From Voacanga thouarsii (lineage: Eukaryota; Streptophyta; Magnoliopsida; Gentianales; Apocynaceae), in NCBI GenBank assembly GCA_026120185.1, contig JANUWF010001161.1:2118001-2182000 (forward strand): DNA of 64,000 bases, written 5' to 3'. The stretch's first letter is position 1; each line of letters opens with the position of its first letter. Made by a program: the position numbers and the translations under genes. Shown here one piece after another: positions 1-11,949 of the stretch. The notes beneath the pieces were generated by a model. The model worked only from the letters and a program-made list of their open reading frames with translations. It ran no database searches and was not told where the DNA came from.

Positions 1-807
1 CAGATCTACCTTAATTCCCTCCTTAGTCACCACATGACCAAGGAATGCCACACTGTCCAACCAGAATTCGCACTTGCTGAACTTCGCGTACAGCTTGTGC
101 TTCCTCAATTTTTCCAACACGAGCCTTAGATGCTCCGCATGCTCCTCCGGACTCTTGGAGTAGATCAAAATATCGTCGATGAATACTACTACAAACTTGT
201 CCAGGTAAGGCCGGAATACTCGGTGCATCAGGTCCATGAATACTGCTGGAGCGTTAGTCACCCCGAACGGCATTACTACGAACTCGTAATGCCCATATCG
301 GGTGTTCAAGGCTGTCTTAGGGACATCTTCCTCTCTTATCTACACTTGGTAATATTCTTGTCTCAGATCCAACTTAGAATAGCAACTGGATCCTTGCAAC
401 TGATCAAATAGCTCGTCAATCAACGGAAGAGGGTACTTGTTCTTAATCGTCAAATTGTTCAGCCCTCGGTAGTCAATGCACAGCCTCAAGGTCCCGTCCT
501 TCTTTTTTACAAATAGCACAGGCGCTCCCCAGGGCGATGTGCTTGGTCTAATATAGCATTGGCCAACGAGCTCCTCTAGTTGCTCTTTCAACTCTGCCGG
601 CACCATCCGGTACGGAGTCCGCGATACTGGTTCCACTCCGGGAACTAAGTCGATAGTGAACTCCACTTCTCGACTAGGAGGTAGAGAATCAAGCTCCGCT
701 GGAAATACATCGGGAAAATCCTTCACTACTTCCGTGTCCTCCAGAGTACACTGGTCCTTAGGCTTGTTCATCACGTAAGCCAGATAACCTTTACAACCTT
801 GCCTCAA
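1..807 (-). pseudogene. gypsy pol: reverse transcriptase, N-terminal part, with nonsense codon
   Basis: Minus-strand translation gives the gypsy RT entry region (a [18 protein letters not shown] segment), the LCIDYRGLN segment, a palm segment ending YYQV and, after a stop codon at 340-342, an intact FIDDIL catalytic box near 165-190 followed by the LGHVVTKEG segment. The enzyme copies element RNA into DNA in cytoplasmic particles. The single stop between YYQV and IREED does not shift the frame, so the copy is disabled by a point nonsense mutation rather than by a deletion. The rest of pol lies outside the window. Confidence 0.92.
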
Positions 808-910
808 TAATTTTCAGGCCTTAGCCCCTGCAATCAAGTACTTCAACTCTTTCACCCTTTTTCCATTAAATTCTAACACATCACAACCCGGTTTGACAAA
901 CTGAACTGAC

Positions 911-2407
911 TTATTTTTTGCAGTCTACCCTAGCCCCATGTTTGGCTAACCAGTCCATCCCCAAAATTAAGTCATAGTCTTTAATGTCCAACACAATCAA
1001 ATCTCCCTCCAGATTTTCTCTCCCCACCTTAACCTTACAATCCCTCACATACTGATCCGCTTGCACCATCTTCCCCAAAGGGCTGCTTACTTCTAAAATG
1101 AAAGGTAGCTCCACTCCATCCCAACCCAAATGACATGCACACAACTTGTTTATATAGGAATGAGTAGAGCCAGGGTCAATCAAAGCATTAACGGATCGTC
1201 CTTGAATAGTGAACGTACCTTCCACCACCGCGGCATCGGCCCCAACTTCCTCTCTGTTGAGAGCGAATACCTTGGCCTTCACTTGTGGCTTCGGCGCTCC
1301 ACCTCCGGCTGCTCCCATGGCGTTGGCCCGGTTAGGTCCCGGGTTCTGAGCCGGGTTTCCCTGCCCGACTCGGTGCAGCTTAGGGCAGGTATTCCTCAGG
1401 TGGTTCGGGTCACCACAGTGGTAGCACTTCCTATCTCTTCCCTTGGACCAGTAATTCCTCTCGGTGTGGCCTTTCCTTCCACACTTCCTGCAGGACGGGA
1501 GGTTCGATGCAGGTCCAGCCGGTGCTGTCCGGGCTTGCTTTTCCCGGTTCTGCCAGAGAAGATTTGCAGGGCGCTTGTGGGATTGCTGCCTCAGAAAGTG
1601 TCCCTGTGGTTGTCTCGGTGGTTGGAAGGGCTTGGTCGCCATCCTACTGCGGTCTTTATTCTCTGTGCGAGTAGCAGCGTCCACCGCCCCCGAGTAAGTT
1701 GTCGGTGGAGCAGGTGCTAAAGCTCTCCTCAGCTCCGGTCTTAGCCCCTTGACGAACTGCCTCGTCCGGTTCTGCTCGGTGTCGACCAGTCTTCGGCAGT
1801 ATTTCGACAACTGCATGAATCGGGCCGCGTATTGAGCCACAGACATGCTCCCCTACCTCAGATTCTGAAATTCGTCCTCCCGTTTCTCTACAATCTACTG
1901 AGGGATGTACTCCGCCCTAAAAGATTCAACGAAGTTGGACCACGTCCATTCTTGCTCATCCATTACCCAGCCTTCTTGGACCCGCTACCACCACGCCCGA
2001 GCTGGTCCTCTCAACCGAAAAGCCGCAAACTTAACCATCCGCTCCTCCGAATACTGGAGCGTTGCAAAGATATCCTCCATTTGCTCGACCCACTGCTCGG
2101 CCTTCTGGTCTTGTTCCGCTTCACCCATAAAGATAGGCGGTTGGAATTTCAAGAACTTCTCCAACGCCTCATCTTCCCCTCTAGGGTGCCTCCACTCGGT
2201 TAGCGTCTGAAGAATGTCGGCCACTTTGCTGAGTGTCTGACCCATTGACCCATCTACCGGGGCATCAGACCCCATGCCCATCGCGGGATCACTTTGCCCG
2301 TCACCCTGATGGGGTGATTGCATCTGTTCTGGTTCAACTTCCGGTGCTACCCGGTCTACCTTTGGAGTTCTTCTGGTGGAAGGAACTGCACGTCTCTTGG
2401 GTGCCAT
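911..2407 (-). pseudogene. gypsy gag and protease, interrupted by in-frame stops
   Basis: The gag begins MAPKRRAVPS at 2407 and runs to RAWW. One frame then continues through three TAG codons (about 1985, 1890 and 1850) into the segment starting MSVAQYAARF. Two CCHC zinc knuckles follow: in the first the final Cys is Tyr (HTERNY), while the second (CYHC, GDPNHLRNTC) is complete. The aspartic protease has a DPGSTHSYI active site and a later LILGMDWL segment. Gag packages element RNA and the protease matures the polyprotein. Between 911 and about 807 the frame is lost by an apparent single-base deletion in an A-run, then resumes in pol. Position after the leader ORF and PBS supports this reading. 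Confidence 0.93.
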
Positions 2408-2627
2408 TCTATACCATACCCCAAATGTTAAATGTATGCACTCAAGTATAAAATCATTTTAATGGTGTATGCATACGTAGCCAAGTATGAGTAGAAAGAA
2501 GTCAGATGCAACTAATTTAAAGGATTGCTCATAAATTTTGATTTCAAAAATTAACTTGCATAATTTTAAATTTTGATAAAAATGAACTTTAAGAATTCTT
2601 AACATCTCAATTCATGAAAAGTTGTAA

Positions 2628-3194
2628 TTAAACAAACATCCAAATCAAAATGACTCCTAGCTCTCTACTCCTCATCGGAATCCTCATCATCTGCCTCATA
2701 TATCCAACCTCCGGTGTTTTTAGAGAAATCCACCCCCTCACCGCTAGCAAATCCCTCCATAGGCTCCTTCCCAGGGCGCCTAGAACTCTCCCCGGCCTCA
2801 ACTCGGCTGAAGGGAGGAATAAAGGAAGGTCTGGGGGAGACTCATAGTCTATCTCCCCCGGGTCATCACTAGCTGCTGCTAAATCCACCTCGGGATTAGG
2901 AGGGTGGGGTTCGGGCTCCACTATCATAACATCATCCTCACTGTCAGAGCTTATATCTATCACCGGGATTGGAGGTGGTTCAAGGATCTGGACCTCGTCC
3001 TCACTGCTATCCTCCATCAAGTCAAGCTCATCATCACTATTATCCTCTATAGGGATATCCTCGACATCATTGTCACCCTCTATAGGGTCAACTGGCTGAG
3101 GGGCAGGCTGGGGAACTGGAAGGTCCTCCTGATCTAGATAGTAAGGTGGGTGCCACTGCTGCCCTTTCCTTGCTGTCCTAAGCAGTCTAACCAT
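2628..3194 (-). CDS. Acidic leader ORF of gypsy element, between PBS and gag
   Basis: This is an uninterrupted 188-residue frame 84 bp downstream of the primer-binding site and before gag. It starts MVRLLRTARKGQQW and is then very rich in Pro, Asp and Glu, with runs such as DNSDDELDLMEDSSEDE and DISSDSEDD. I recognise no enzymatic domain. The acidic, low-complexity composition suggests an unstructured protein. The tail after about residue 130 may be read out of its original frame. Leader ORFs before gag occur in some plant gypsy lineages, but whether this one is translated is unknown. A similarly placed acidic ORF occurs in the plus-strand element at 58895-59212. Confidence 0.55.
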   Translation of the reverse strand: MVRLLRTARKGQQWHPPYYLDQEDLPVPQPAPQPVDPIEGDNDVEDIPIEDNSDDELDLMEDSSEDEVQILEPPPIPVIDISSDSEDDVMIVEPEPHPPNPEVDLAAASDDPGEIDYESPPDLPLFLPSAELRPGRVLGALGRSLWRDLLAVRGWISLKTPEVGYMRQMMRIPMRSRELGVILIWMFV

Positions 3195-3277
3195 CCTACA
3201 GCATCAATAAAATAGGTTAGATAAGATTTAAACTTAAATAAATAAATCATATATCATCAATATTTGTCTATAACCTA

Positions 3278-3290
3278 GGCTCTGATACCA
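3278..3290 (-). other. Primer-binding site (initiator Met-tRNA) of gypsy element
   Basis: The minus strand reads TGGTATCAGAGCC, the standard plant complement of the initiator Met-tRNA 3' end. It lies two bases inside the LTR end. It primes minus-strand DNA synthesis and fixes this LTR as the 5' LTR. Confidence 0.93.
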
Positions 3291-3292
3291 CT

Positions 3293-5587
3293 TGTAACAC
3301 CCCCGGAAAACCTAGGCCCGCCAGGGACGGGGATGTCGCCCCGTCCGAAGGATAAGGGGTCTTTATAACTAGGTCACAAATAAAAATTGCTGGAATAAAT
3401 AATACTCAAACTAAAAGAATTTATTACAACCCAAAAATACTTCAGAAGTACATCTATGAAATTCCAAAACAAAAACCATAATCAAAATCACCCACACTCG
3501 TCTCCCAAAGCAGTACATAAAATCAAAAAAACACATTCTCTTCCAAGGTAGCTACTCACCCACAACAGGATCAACCTGAAATCATGATAAAAGGTGGTGA
3601 GACAGAAATCTTAGTAAGTCCGTGTGTGCTTTGGGTGTTTAGCAGAAACAGTTTGTGGATGCAAAGTGTGAAATCTTTATAAGAGAAACATTGGCAAGCA
3701 ATAAACATTAGTCAAAAGCAAGAGTGGCGTTTTGGCTCTTCTAGCCATACATAAGTAATGAAATCAACCACTCGAAAGAAAGGGATATGGGTTACCACAC
3801 TTTGGGCCCCATAACCGGTCAGAATGCCTAACACGTTGTGCAGACTGACAAAAGTAGGTGATCGGCCTACTAGGCAAGATACTCCTCCTTCTCTATACCC
3901 AAACAACCACCGGGTGTCCATTCCGGCAAAAACACAGATCACTTGATCGAAACAAAATAAACCGCTAGCTCGGACCGGCACGACTCACTGGAACTGGCAT
4001 CTTATCCGGGAAGGACTCACCCCTCAGAGGTGGCCACCTACTGAGAGACTCACCCTAACCCTTCAAAGACTAGTCCTAGTAGTCCACCCTTATTGAGTAC
4101 TCAACGACATTCCCCACTTGGGATAAAATGAACAGAGCATTGTGCTTCATGAAAATAACAATGTGAGGGTTTCCAAAACTTTGAGAAAAATTAGTTTTAG
4201 AAAGAGTTTCGAGTTTGGAAAAATCTGCTCATTAACTTTTGAACAATTCCAGCGTTGGAAATAAAGATGAATTCAACCCTCAATTGCCTTCAAATAAACG
4301 AGTGTCCATACACTCCATATTTAGCTTGCCATAAGAAAACATTTCACATCGATAGGTTTTATGTAGGAGCTTACCAGATTCTTACTCACAACAACAAGGT
4401 CTTGGACAGATGACCTAACCCCACATGGGCAAATACAAATCTTAATCGAGTTTCAAGCCACAATCCACTTTCTCAATTTTAAATTAACTCAATTCACTAC
4501 TACCATGATCCTAGTGTCCCAAGCTTTAAGGCAAAACAATAATTGAATATGTTTATAAGCTCAGTTTAATTTGTTATTTAAAATAATTAATGGATTAGGA
4601 AATAAATTCTATTAAGTTGAAAGTTCAACTCTTGTTAAGGAAAATTTAGAGTTTATTTGATCAAGAGCCATAGGTGGTACTAGGTAAAATAGTGATTTAA
4701 TGGTAGCTTAGTTGTTAGAAAATAATTGATAGCTAAAACTAGTTAAGATTAAATTTAATAAGTCTTTCTTGGAAAATAATAAGTAAATCCTTAAGGGTTT
4801 TGATCTAGTAAATATTTTATTAAGTATGAATCTTTTTCAAAAGGCTTTAATTAATTTGCTTTATTTTAAATAATATTTATTTATTTTATTTTCTAGAAAA
4901 AACATTATTTATTTGACTAAAATATCATTTACGTATATTATAATTCCAAATCTACCCTTCCTAGGGTTTTCGAAATTCTTTAGCAAAATTCATTAGTAAA
5001 TATTTTATTCATGAAATAAAATTTGCTTAGGGACAACTAGATCAGGATCAAGATTCCATGGTCAACCATAATCAATAACATACTCAATCCTTCAATTCAT
5101 CAAATCATCCAAGACTTGCACATAGGCGTAGATCTAAATTTATTATTACATGATTTAACCTCTACTAGCATAAACTTGATCATGGCTTCAAAATCTAATC
5201 ATGCATATAAATCCTATTCACCCATGGTGACATAATCTCTAGCATGCTTCATCACAAATACTACTTATGACATGCATCAAATCTCAACTCATCATTAAAT
5301 CCACCAATATAATCCTTCCATGCATAAATCTCATCTCCATCTCAATCATACACATACTCATGCTTCAATCAGCAACCTCACATGCACAAACCCATCGCCA
5401 TTCATCAACCTAGAGACATGATTCTAAATTTTAAAGAGAGAATTGAAGGTACTTACTTGATTGATGAATGACTTGAAGGAGTTTAGAGAAGACCTCAACC
5501 CCTAGATGGCTAATCTTGTTCAAGAAGGGTGGCGAAAGCATGGTCATGGGAAAAGAGACCATTCGGCCAAGGGAGGAATTTCGGTCC

Positions 5588-5629
<42 letters not shown>

Positions 5630-7575
5630 AGAAGAGATCATTAGCATGCTTATTCATATAGGTTTTCATTAGAGATTAAGTTTGAAGAGGATGAAGTTGT
5701 TAGAATAAGTTTACCTTGAAGATGTTCTTGTTCTTCACAGAAATTTCTGCTTTTTTATCCAAAGTAGCAAGATGATTTGAGGAGTTTGATGTTAATAAGG
5801 GTGTTGATGAATGCACAGCAAGGAGTAGATCAAATCTGGAGATTTTCATGAGGGTTTGAAGTGGTTTGGAGGGGTATTAGGTGTGGAGAAGAGGTAGGTG
5901 TTCTTGGTGTAGTGTGTGTGTGTGTGTTCTTGTTGCTTGAAGAAAATCGAGAGAGAGAGAGGAGAAGCTGCCGATTTTTCTGAGGAGTTGTGGCTGCTGA
6001 AATTCTGTAGGATTGGGGAGTGACTTCTCTGATTTGGAAGGGAAAGCAAAGACTAATTGTTACAATCCTTGAAGAATATTTTTAGGAAGAGAATTTGGAA
6101 ACTAGATATTCCAAGAATATCTTGTTTTTTCTGGACAGCTTTAAGTCTCCTATGGCCGACTGGATTGTGTTGTTTTCTGGGGAATTAAAGCTGGTTAAAG
6201 GAGGCTTGTGATGGCCGAAACTAGGGTGCACAATGGTGCAGAAGATGCTGATCAATTGAGCAAAATTTTATGGAAAGTTGTTAAACAAGATGGCTGAAAT
6301 TTTAGAAAGTAATCAAGCTAAATTGCAGGGATTTGGTTGAGAGATTTTCGGTCAGCCATGGAGGGAATTTCGTGTAGAAGCTTCAGGGAACAATGGAGCT
6401 CTGTTAATGGAGGTTTAAGGGAGGTTTTGACAGAAGTAGGTTGGGGTTTTCGGTTGAAACAAAATAGGAAACAAGCTGGACAGAAATTCTGCTCAGGAAT
6501 TTCGCTGAACAGCAGCTTTCTGGCAGAATTTTTGTCTGCCATTTCTAACAGATTTGCAGCGAGTTTTGAAGGGGATTTCAGGGGTATTCAAGGCTGGTTT
6601 CCAGCCTTCTTTATGGAGGAAAAACATGGCTAAGGTGCTGCACAAAATCTGGGAGAAAACAGCTTGATTTGGAGCTCACAAAGCTGATTTTCGTACTGGA
6701 ATTTTTCCTGTTTTACTCCAGCTTTTGCAATCCGAATTTGGGCAAGAAACTTTCAGGTTTCAACTGATCCTAAAGACCATTTTTCTGGTAGTATTTGGGA
6801 GGAAATGTGAGCTAGAATTTTTGACCTTTTGAAGGTACAACAAGCTGAAAATTTCAGCTCATTTCATGAAGATAGATGAACTAGGTTAGAGGAAAAATTT
6901 CAGCAAGCTTTCAAGAGGGATTTTCCCCTTGAATTTTTCCCACAAATCATTTACATTTTCCAAACCATGAGAAGCCTTTTACTAGGACATTTTGATCCTA
7001 AAAGACCTTAGTCCTCTACTGAATTTTCTGGAAAGGAAAAGGATAGAACACCTTGATCAAACTAAGGAGTTGGAAATTAAGAAAAGCTAAAGATCAAGGG
7101 AGAATGAATTCCTTTTAGGCATTTCGCGAAAACCAAAAGAGTGAAGTGAGAATTCTCCTAACATGTCTCTCCTAGGACATCATCACCACATTGATCTAGG
7201 CCCTCATGGCCAAAACCATCCTTTTCCAAGCAAAATAAAATTTTCTCAAGCTAAAGCCTCTATGATGGACTTTGAACCTTAGACCTCAAGAATTAATTCC
7301 AAGGCTCTTACCACTAAACCACAACAACCCTTGTTACTATTTCTACTAGAAAAATTATTTCCTATTCAATCCACAAGCTATCTCCTTATTTTCACCTCGG
7401 GCAAAAATTACCATTTTGCCCCTCTCACACATCACTCACCATCAAGACTTCAAGATAATAAAAATCAAATTCAAAGCACATAGAAATCATATGAAAACAT
7501 ATTTAATCATGAAATAAAGCATGATATGCATCCCAACCCCCTTACTCTAAGGTTGGTCTTGACTGGGGTTTCACA
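3293..7575 (-). repeat. 5' LTR of gypsy element, 4283 bp
   Basis: On the plus strand it begins TGTAACACCCCC and ends GGGGTTTCACA, so in element orientation it runs TGTGAAACCCC to GGGGTGTTACA with TG/CA ends. It is homologous to the LTR from 60395 and related at the inner end to the solo LTR at 43183 (shared GATGTCGCCCCGTC and GGGGTCTTTATAA blocks). It contains a GA microsatellite at 5590-5625, just downstream on the minus strand of a TATA-like CCTATATGAATA (5651-5662), which may be the promoter. No host gene is seen in it; small ORFs here look like chance. Confidence 0.92.
5590..5625. repeat. (GA)n microsatellite in gypsy LTR
   Basis: About 17 AG units. GA-rich tracts sit at the equivalent place in the LTRs at 62797, 56108 and, less pure, about 45960-46060. 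This suggests that the tract is part of the transcribed leader of these families. Confidence 0.95.
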
Positions 7576-8430
7576 AATAATATTGCTAAAACAATGTCTC
7601 TTACCTATAGGTGAAATAACAAAAATACCCCTTTATGTAACACCCATCAATGAGATAAGATAAATGTACTAACACCCATCTCAAAAACATCTACCATCCT
7701 TAGATCTCTAGTCCGATAATCCATGACTCACTTGAATGTACTTGCTTATCATTGTAAGCTACCCAAAAGTACACATTCTAGAGTCATGTTCCCAGGGCTC
7801 TAGATCATTAGATTATCCTAGAGAATTACAAGGGGGTGATTTAACTTCACTAAGTGAAGTATAGAAACTCTGTTATATAAGTCTATCATAACTAACTAGA
7901 GTAATACACCCAACATACAAGGATATTGATCTCATAAAAGAAATCTCATCCAACATACATCAAAGTATAAAACCCTGGTTTCACCAGATCACCAACTCAT
8001 ACTCAAGTATGAAGGTATCCGCCCATGCTGTAGCAGTAATAGTCTGGTCTCTATAATTATAGTACTTTAAGAGAGACCACTACTATAGATCTAGTTCTAC
8101 GTATTCGAAATATACTTATGCTTATGATGTGAGTGAACTACTCACTGGTTCAAGGTAAACCATTCCTTATTAGAAATTATAGATTAATAGTCTTACCTTA
8201 ATGAAATGTCCAGTTCCATCAAACGATTAAAAACTCAATTTTACTTGTATGACAAGTACCCATAGTTTATATCTTACTGTAAAGAACGACCCAACACATA
8301 AACCATTACTTGTCATACTTGGATCTTAAATATGCAATAACATAATAAACAAACTAAATTGAATGAATAAATATTTTATTATAATATGTTTACATAGAAT
8401 AAGTAGTCTTTGAGGGTATACTTTCCAACA
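7576..8430 (-). repeat. Truncated 3' LTR of copia element
   Basis: It matches 16373-17225 closely and ends CTTTCCAACA, the inverted TGTTGGAAAG start. Only the terminal half is present because the gypsy element interrupts it at 7575/7576. In the intact LTR the same point reads on without a break. Confidence 0.92.
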
Positions 8431-8442
8431 ATCTCTCACTTG

Positions 8443-9879
8443 TGATAGGGGCTAAATTAGTCATATTTTTCCTAGTTATTTAAGGTTCTTTTGTGATATA
8501 TTTTGTTCAATAACTAGTCATATTCTTTCATATTTGAGATTTTACCCTTGGAAAGGTATTTTGTTCATTATTTCAGATTTTTAGGGTAAAACGAAACAAA
8601 AACGTCGTGAAACAGATTAGAGGCGGCGCCAGCTAGGGCTCTAGAACCGGCGCCGGCCATGTACTGGTTGCACGAACTTCAAGACGACAAAAAATTGTTG
8701 AAACAGAGCAGAACACAATCGACACAGGCTCCGATAGCTAAGGCGGGGCCGGCTGTGCCCTGAAGATAAGGCGGTGCTTGATTTTTTCTATGCTGTTTTT
8801 GGTAATCTGTGGAGTTTTAATATCTTCCAACTTCTACTTAGCCAAGAACTTTGTACCTACGAGTTTTGGCACATCCCAAGCCTATAAATAGATGAAAAAC
8901 ACAAGGAGAAAAAGAGGAGAATTCATTGATCATCATAGAAAATCAATCAATCTAAGGAGAAATTCTTCAATTCAAGAAGAGTTGTGCAAGAAGGTCTTCA
9001 AAGGAAGAAGAATGAGGCTTGTCTATGAGTGCTTTCTTTTACTTTGTTTTCTTTTTCTTGAACAATGATGTGTTAATTGTTTTATTGTAATTTGACATTA
9101 TTTTAGATATTCATGATTTTTAGAGGTATTTGATTTTTTGATTAATTGATTGTTATTCTTGGTATTTAATTACTTGGGTTGATTGTGAGATTAATTTATT
9201 GTTTTCCATTAACTTACTTGAGAATAGGGTTGATGGTGTCAATTTATTGATTTCATATTTGTTATCTTTTAACTTGCTTAAGAAGGGGGTTAATTGCTAA
9301 GGACGGATTAATTAAAGGTTAATTGATGTCTACCAGAATATAGATTCATTGGTTAATTTCATGTTTTAAGTTTGCCTGAGAATGGAACTTGAATTAAGGA
9401 TTGTGGTTAATGCATCTTTTGGGTAAGACTGGTTGAGACAAAGTATGTGATGCCAAGTTACCTAGAAGATAGGGGTTCATGGATTGGGAAATAAGTAAGC
9501 TTACTTTAATCCTTCATGATGCCAAAAGAATGATTAGTTATGATAATAGTTAGGTTCTTTAAGATCGTGGTTGTCTAAACAATAGTTTGAATTGCATAAT
9601 TCTACATCCTTGACATGTATATATTCTTTTGTTTTGTTTTGTTTTATTTTATTTTCCTTTTTATTTCGTTTTCACTTTATCGAGTCGGTTAAATAATGAA
9701 AGAAAGATGATTAATGTCTACTTGTTCCTTAAGGATCGACACTCATTTGAACCCTATGCTCGGTTAATTATGAATACGCTTGCTCATATGTGTGATTTGG
9801 GTTGAACGTTTTAATTTAAATTTAATTGGGAATGTGCTTAGTTGTTGTATGATTTTTATACCCAAGTCCGAACATATCA
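8443..9879 (+). mobile_element. Solo LTR, 1437 bp, with 5-bp TSD ACTTG
   Basis: The block starts TGATAGGGGC and ends AACATATCA (TG/CA ends) and is flanked by ACTTG at 8438-8442 and 9880-9884. Removing it with one ACTTG restores the sequence expected beside a copia LTR, CTCACTTGCACTACAAAG. A TATAAATA box at 8883-8890 sets the likely orientation. It has no PBS, gag or pol, so it is best explained as an LTR left by LTR-LTR recombination. Superfamily is not determined. GC-rich GGCGCC motifs occur near 8625-8655. Confidence 0.88.
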
Positions 9880-9999
9880 ACTTGCACTACAAAGACTAAG
9901 AAAGTCCACAAATGCTCACACATGTAACATCTAAGTGTCTGCAAAATACCTTTTCTGTCAAATGCTTGGTAAAGGGATCTACCAGATTATTGATAGAAG

Positions 10000-11860
10000 A
10001 AATCTAATCGACCACAATCTCCCATTTTTGGATGAACTCTCGGATGAGGTACTACTTCCTCTCTAAGTGTTTGCCCTTCCTATGGTTTTGAAATTCCTTG
10101 TATTGTAACACCACTCCAGTGTTGTCACAATAAATCGTGACAAGCTTATCTATGTGCGGTACTACTCCAAGTTCTACGAGAAACTTCCAGAGCCACACAG
10201 CTTCTTTAGAAGCTTCTGAAGTAGCAACATACTCTGCTTTCATGGTAGAATCAGCAAAGCAAGATTGCTTGATACTTCTTCATGAAATAGCTCCTCCAGA
10301 CAAAGTGAAGACATATCCACTAGTGGATTTTCTTTCATCTTTATCTTCTTAGAAGTCTAAGTCTATGCAACCGGTAGGAACCAAATCATCAGCACAATAT
10401 ATAAGCATATAATTTCTCGTTTCCTTGAGCTATTTGAGTATATGTTTTACGGCTTGCCAATGAGCTTCCCCTAGATTTGACTAATATCTACTAACCATGC
10501 CTACTACAAAGTAGATATCTGGCCTACTACAAAGTATAGCATACATGAGACTTTCCATAGTCAAAGCATAAGGGATACTGCTCATTTTTTTCTTGTCTTC
10601 ATTTGTCTAAGGACACTGCCTGGAAGATAAGGATAATCCATGTCTAAAGGGTATAATAGTCTATTTACATTGATTCATGCTGTACTTGACCAATATCTTG
10701 TCAATATAAGTAGATTGGGATAAGCCTAACATTCTTTGCTTTCTATCTTTAAGAAGCTTAATGCCTAGAATGTAGCTAGCATCTCTCATGTCTTTCATAC
10801 TGAATTGACTAGATAGCCAAACCTTAATGGGTGATATTGTCCTTACGTCATTTTTAATGAGTAGAATATCATCCACATAAAGTACCAAGAAAATCACTTT
10901 ACCATTGTCTGATTTCCTATACATACATGGTTCATCCACAATTTGAATGAAACCATAAGCTTTCACGGTTTCATCAAAACGTATGTTCCATACTTATGAC
11001 GCTTGTTTAAGTCCATAAATGGACTTTTTAAACTTACAGACCATTTGTTCTTGACCTCTAATAACAAAACCTTCTAGTTATGACATATAGATGTCTTCGC
11101 TAAGATAGCCCCATTTAAGAAGGCTGTCTTGGCCTCCATCTACCATATCTCATAGTCATAATGATATGTGATGGCTAAGAGAATTCGGATAGATTTAAGC
11201 ATAGCTACTAGTGAAAAAGTTTTCTCATAATCGATTCCTTCTTTCTAAGTATAACCTTTAGCAACCAACCTTGCTTTATAGATCTCAACATTTCCATCTG
11301 TATCTCTCTTTCTTTTGTATACCTACTTACACCCAATGGATTTTATCCCATCAAGCACAGTGATAAGATCCCAGACCTGCTTGAGGTACATGGACACAAT
11401 CGGCATTCATGGCTAGCTACCATTTGTCTGCATCATCATCAATAATAGCCTCCTGTATCTAGTGGAATCTTATTCCTGATGATCAGAGATTAGACATAGA
11501 TCTCTCCAGTCCACCTTTCTAGAACTCTTGTGATTTACTCACTATGACGAGGCTCAATTTGTATAGGAACATCCGGTAGTGTTTCTCTTAGTTCCTCGAT
11601 CGGGGTGTTAGAAGTACCTAAAGTAAAATCAGTGACCAACTTCTCTTCTAACTCTATTCTGCTTGAAATCGTGGTGGAAGTAACTTTTTCATCCTCTAAG
11701 TATCTAGCATTAATACTAACAAGTGCTTTATGCTCTTGAGGATGATAGAAACATCCACCTCTTGTTCCTTTTAGATACCCAACGAAGTAGCAAAACTCTG
11801 ATCTTGGTTGTAGCTTACTTCCTTTTGTCAGCACATAAGCCGGACAACCTCATATCTTGA
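10000..11860 (-). pseudogene. copia pol: reverse transcriptase and RNase H, decayed
   Basis: The RT has the segment CMYRKSDNGKVIFLVLYVDD with the YVDDILL catalytic box (about 10861-10890), followed by SMKDMRDASYILGIKLLKDR. RNase H follows with AEYVATSEASKEAVWLWKFL and the YCDNTGV motif (10052-10243). Upstream, a linker ORF (11535-11834) ends IEPRHSE, matching the integrase-RT linker of copia elements. Multiple stops and frame changes break the reading. The family copies RNA to DNA and removes the RNA strand; this copy cannot encode an active enzyme as read. Confidence 0.92.
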
Positions 11861-11949
11861 AATGGTTTAGACTGGGTTTCATCCAATCTATATCTCATAG
11901 GGTGTCCTGGGTACTAATTTTGAAAGTACCAAGTTCAAAATATATGATA

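Larger units (their letters stand above)
1..7575 (-). mobile_element. Ty3/gypsy LTR retrotransposon, 5' part, cut by window edge
   Basis: Reading right to left on the minus strand the order is LTR (7575 to 3293), a Met-tRNA primer-binding site, an acidic leader ORF, gag with zinc knuckles, protease and the start of reverse transcriptase. This PBS-gag-PR-RT order is that of Ty3/gypsy elements. The gag core (a WVEQMEDIF-type segment ending in RAWW) and the very long LTR resemble Del/Tekay chromoviruses; that lineage call is inference. RNase H, integrase and the 3' LTR lie left of the window. Several stop codons and at least one frameshift make it non-autonomous as read. It is inserted in the LTR of the copia element starting at 7576: the sequence resuming at 7576 matches an uninterrupted LTR copy from 16373. 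Confidence 0.93.

Noticed and set aside
1130..1720. Plus-strand 196-residue ORF opposite gag
   Set aside because: It is the antisense of a GC-richer gag/protease region whose minus frame has zinc knuckles and a protease motif.
3350..3380. TTATAAAGACCCC near the LTR 3' end as the promoter TATA
   Set aside because: Conserved in three LTRs, but too close to the LTR end to leave room for R and U5; a better TATA plus leader lies further upstream.
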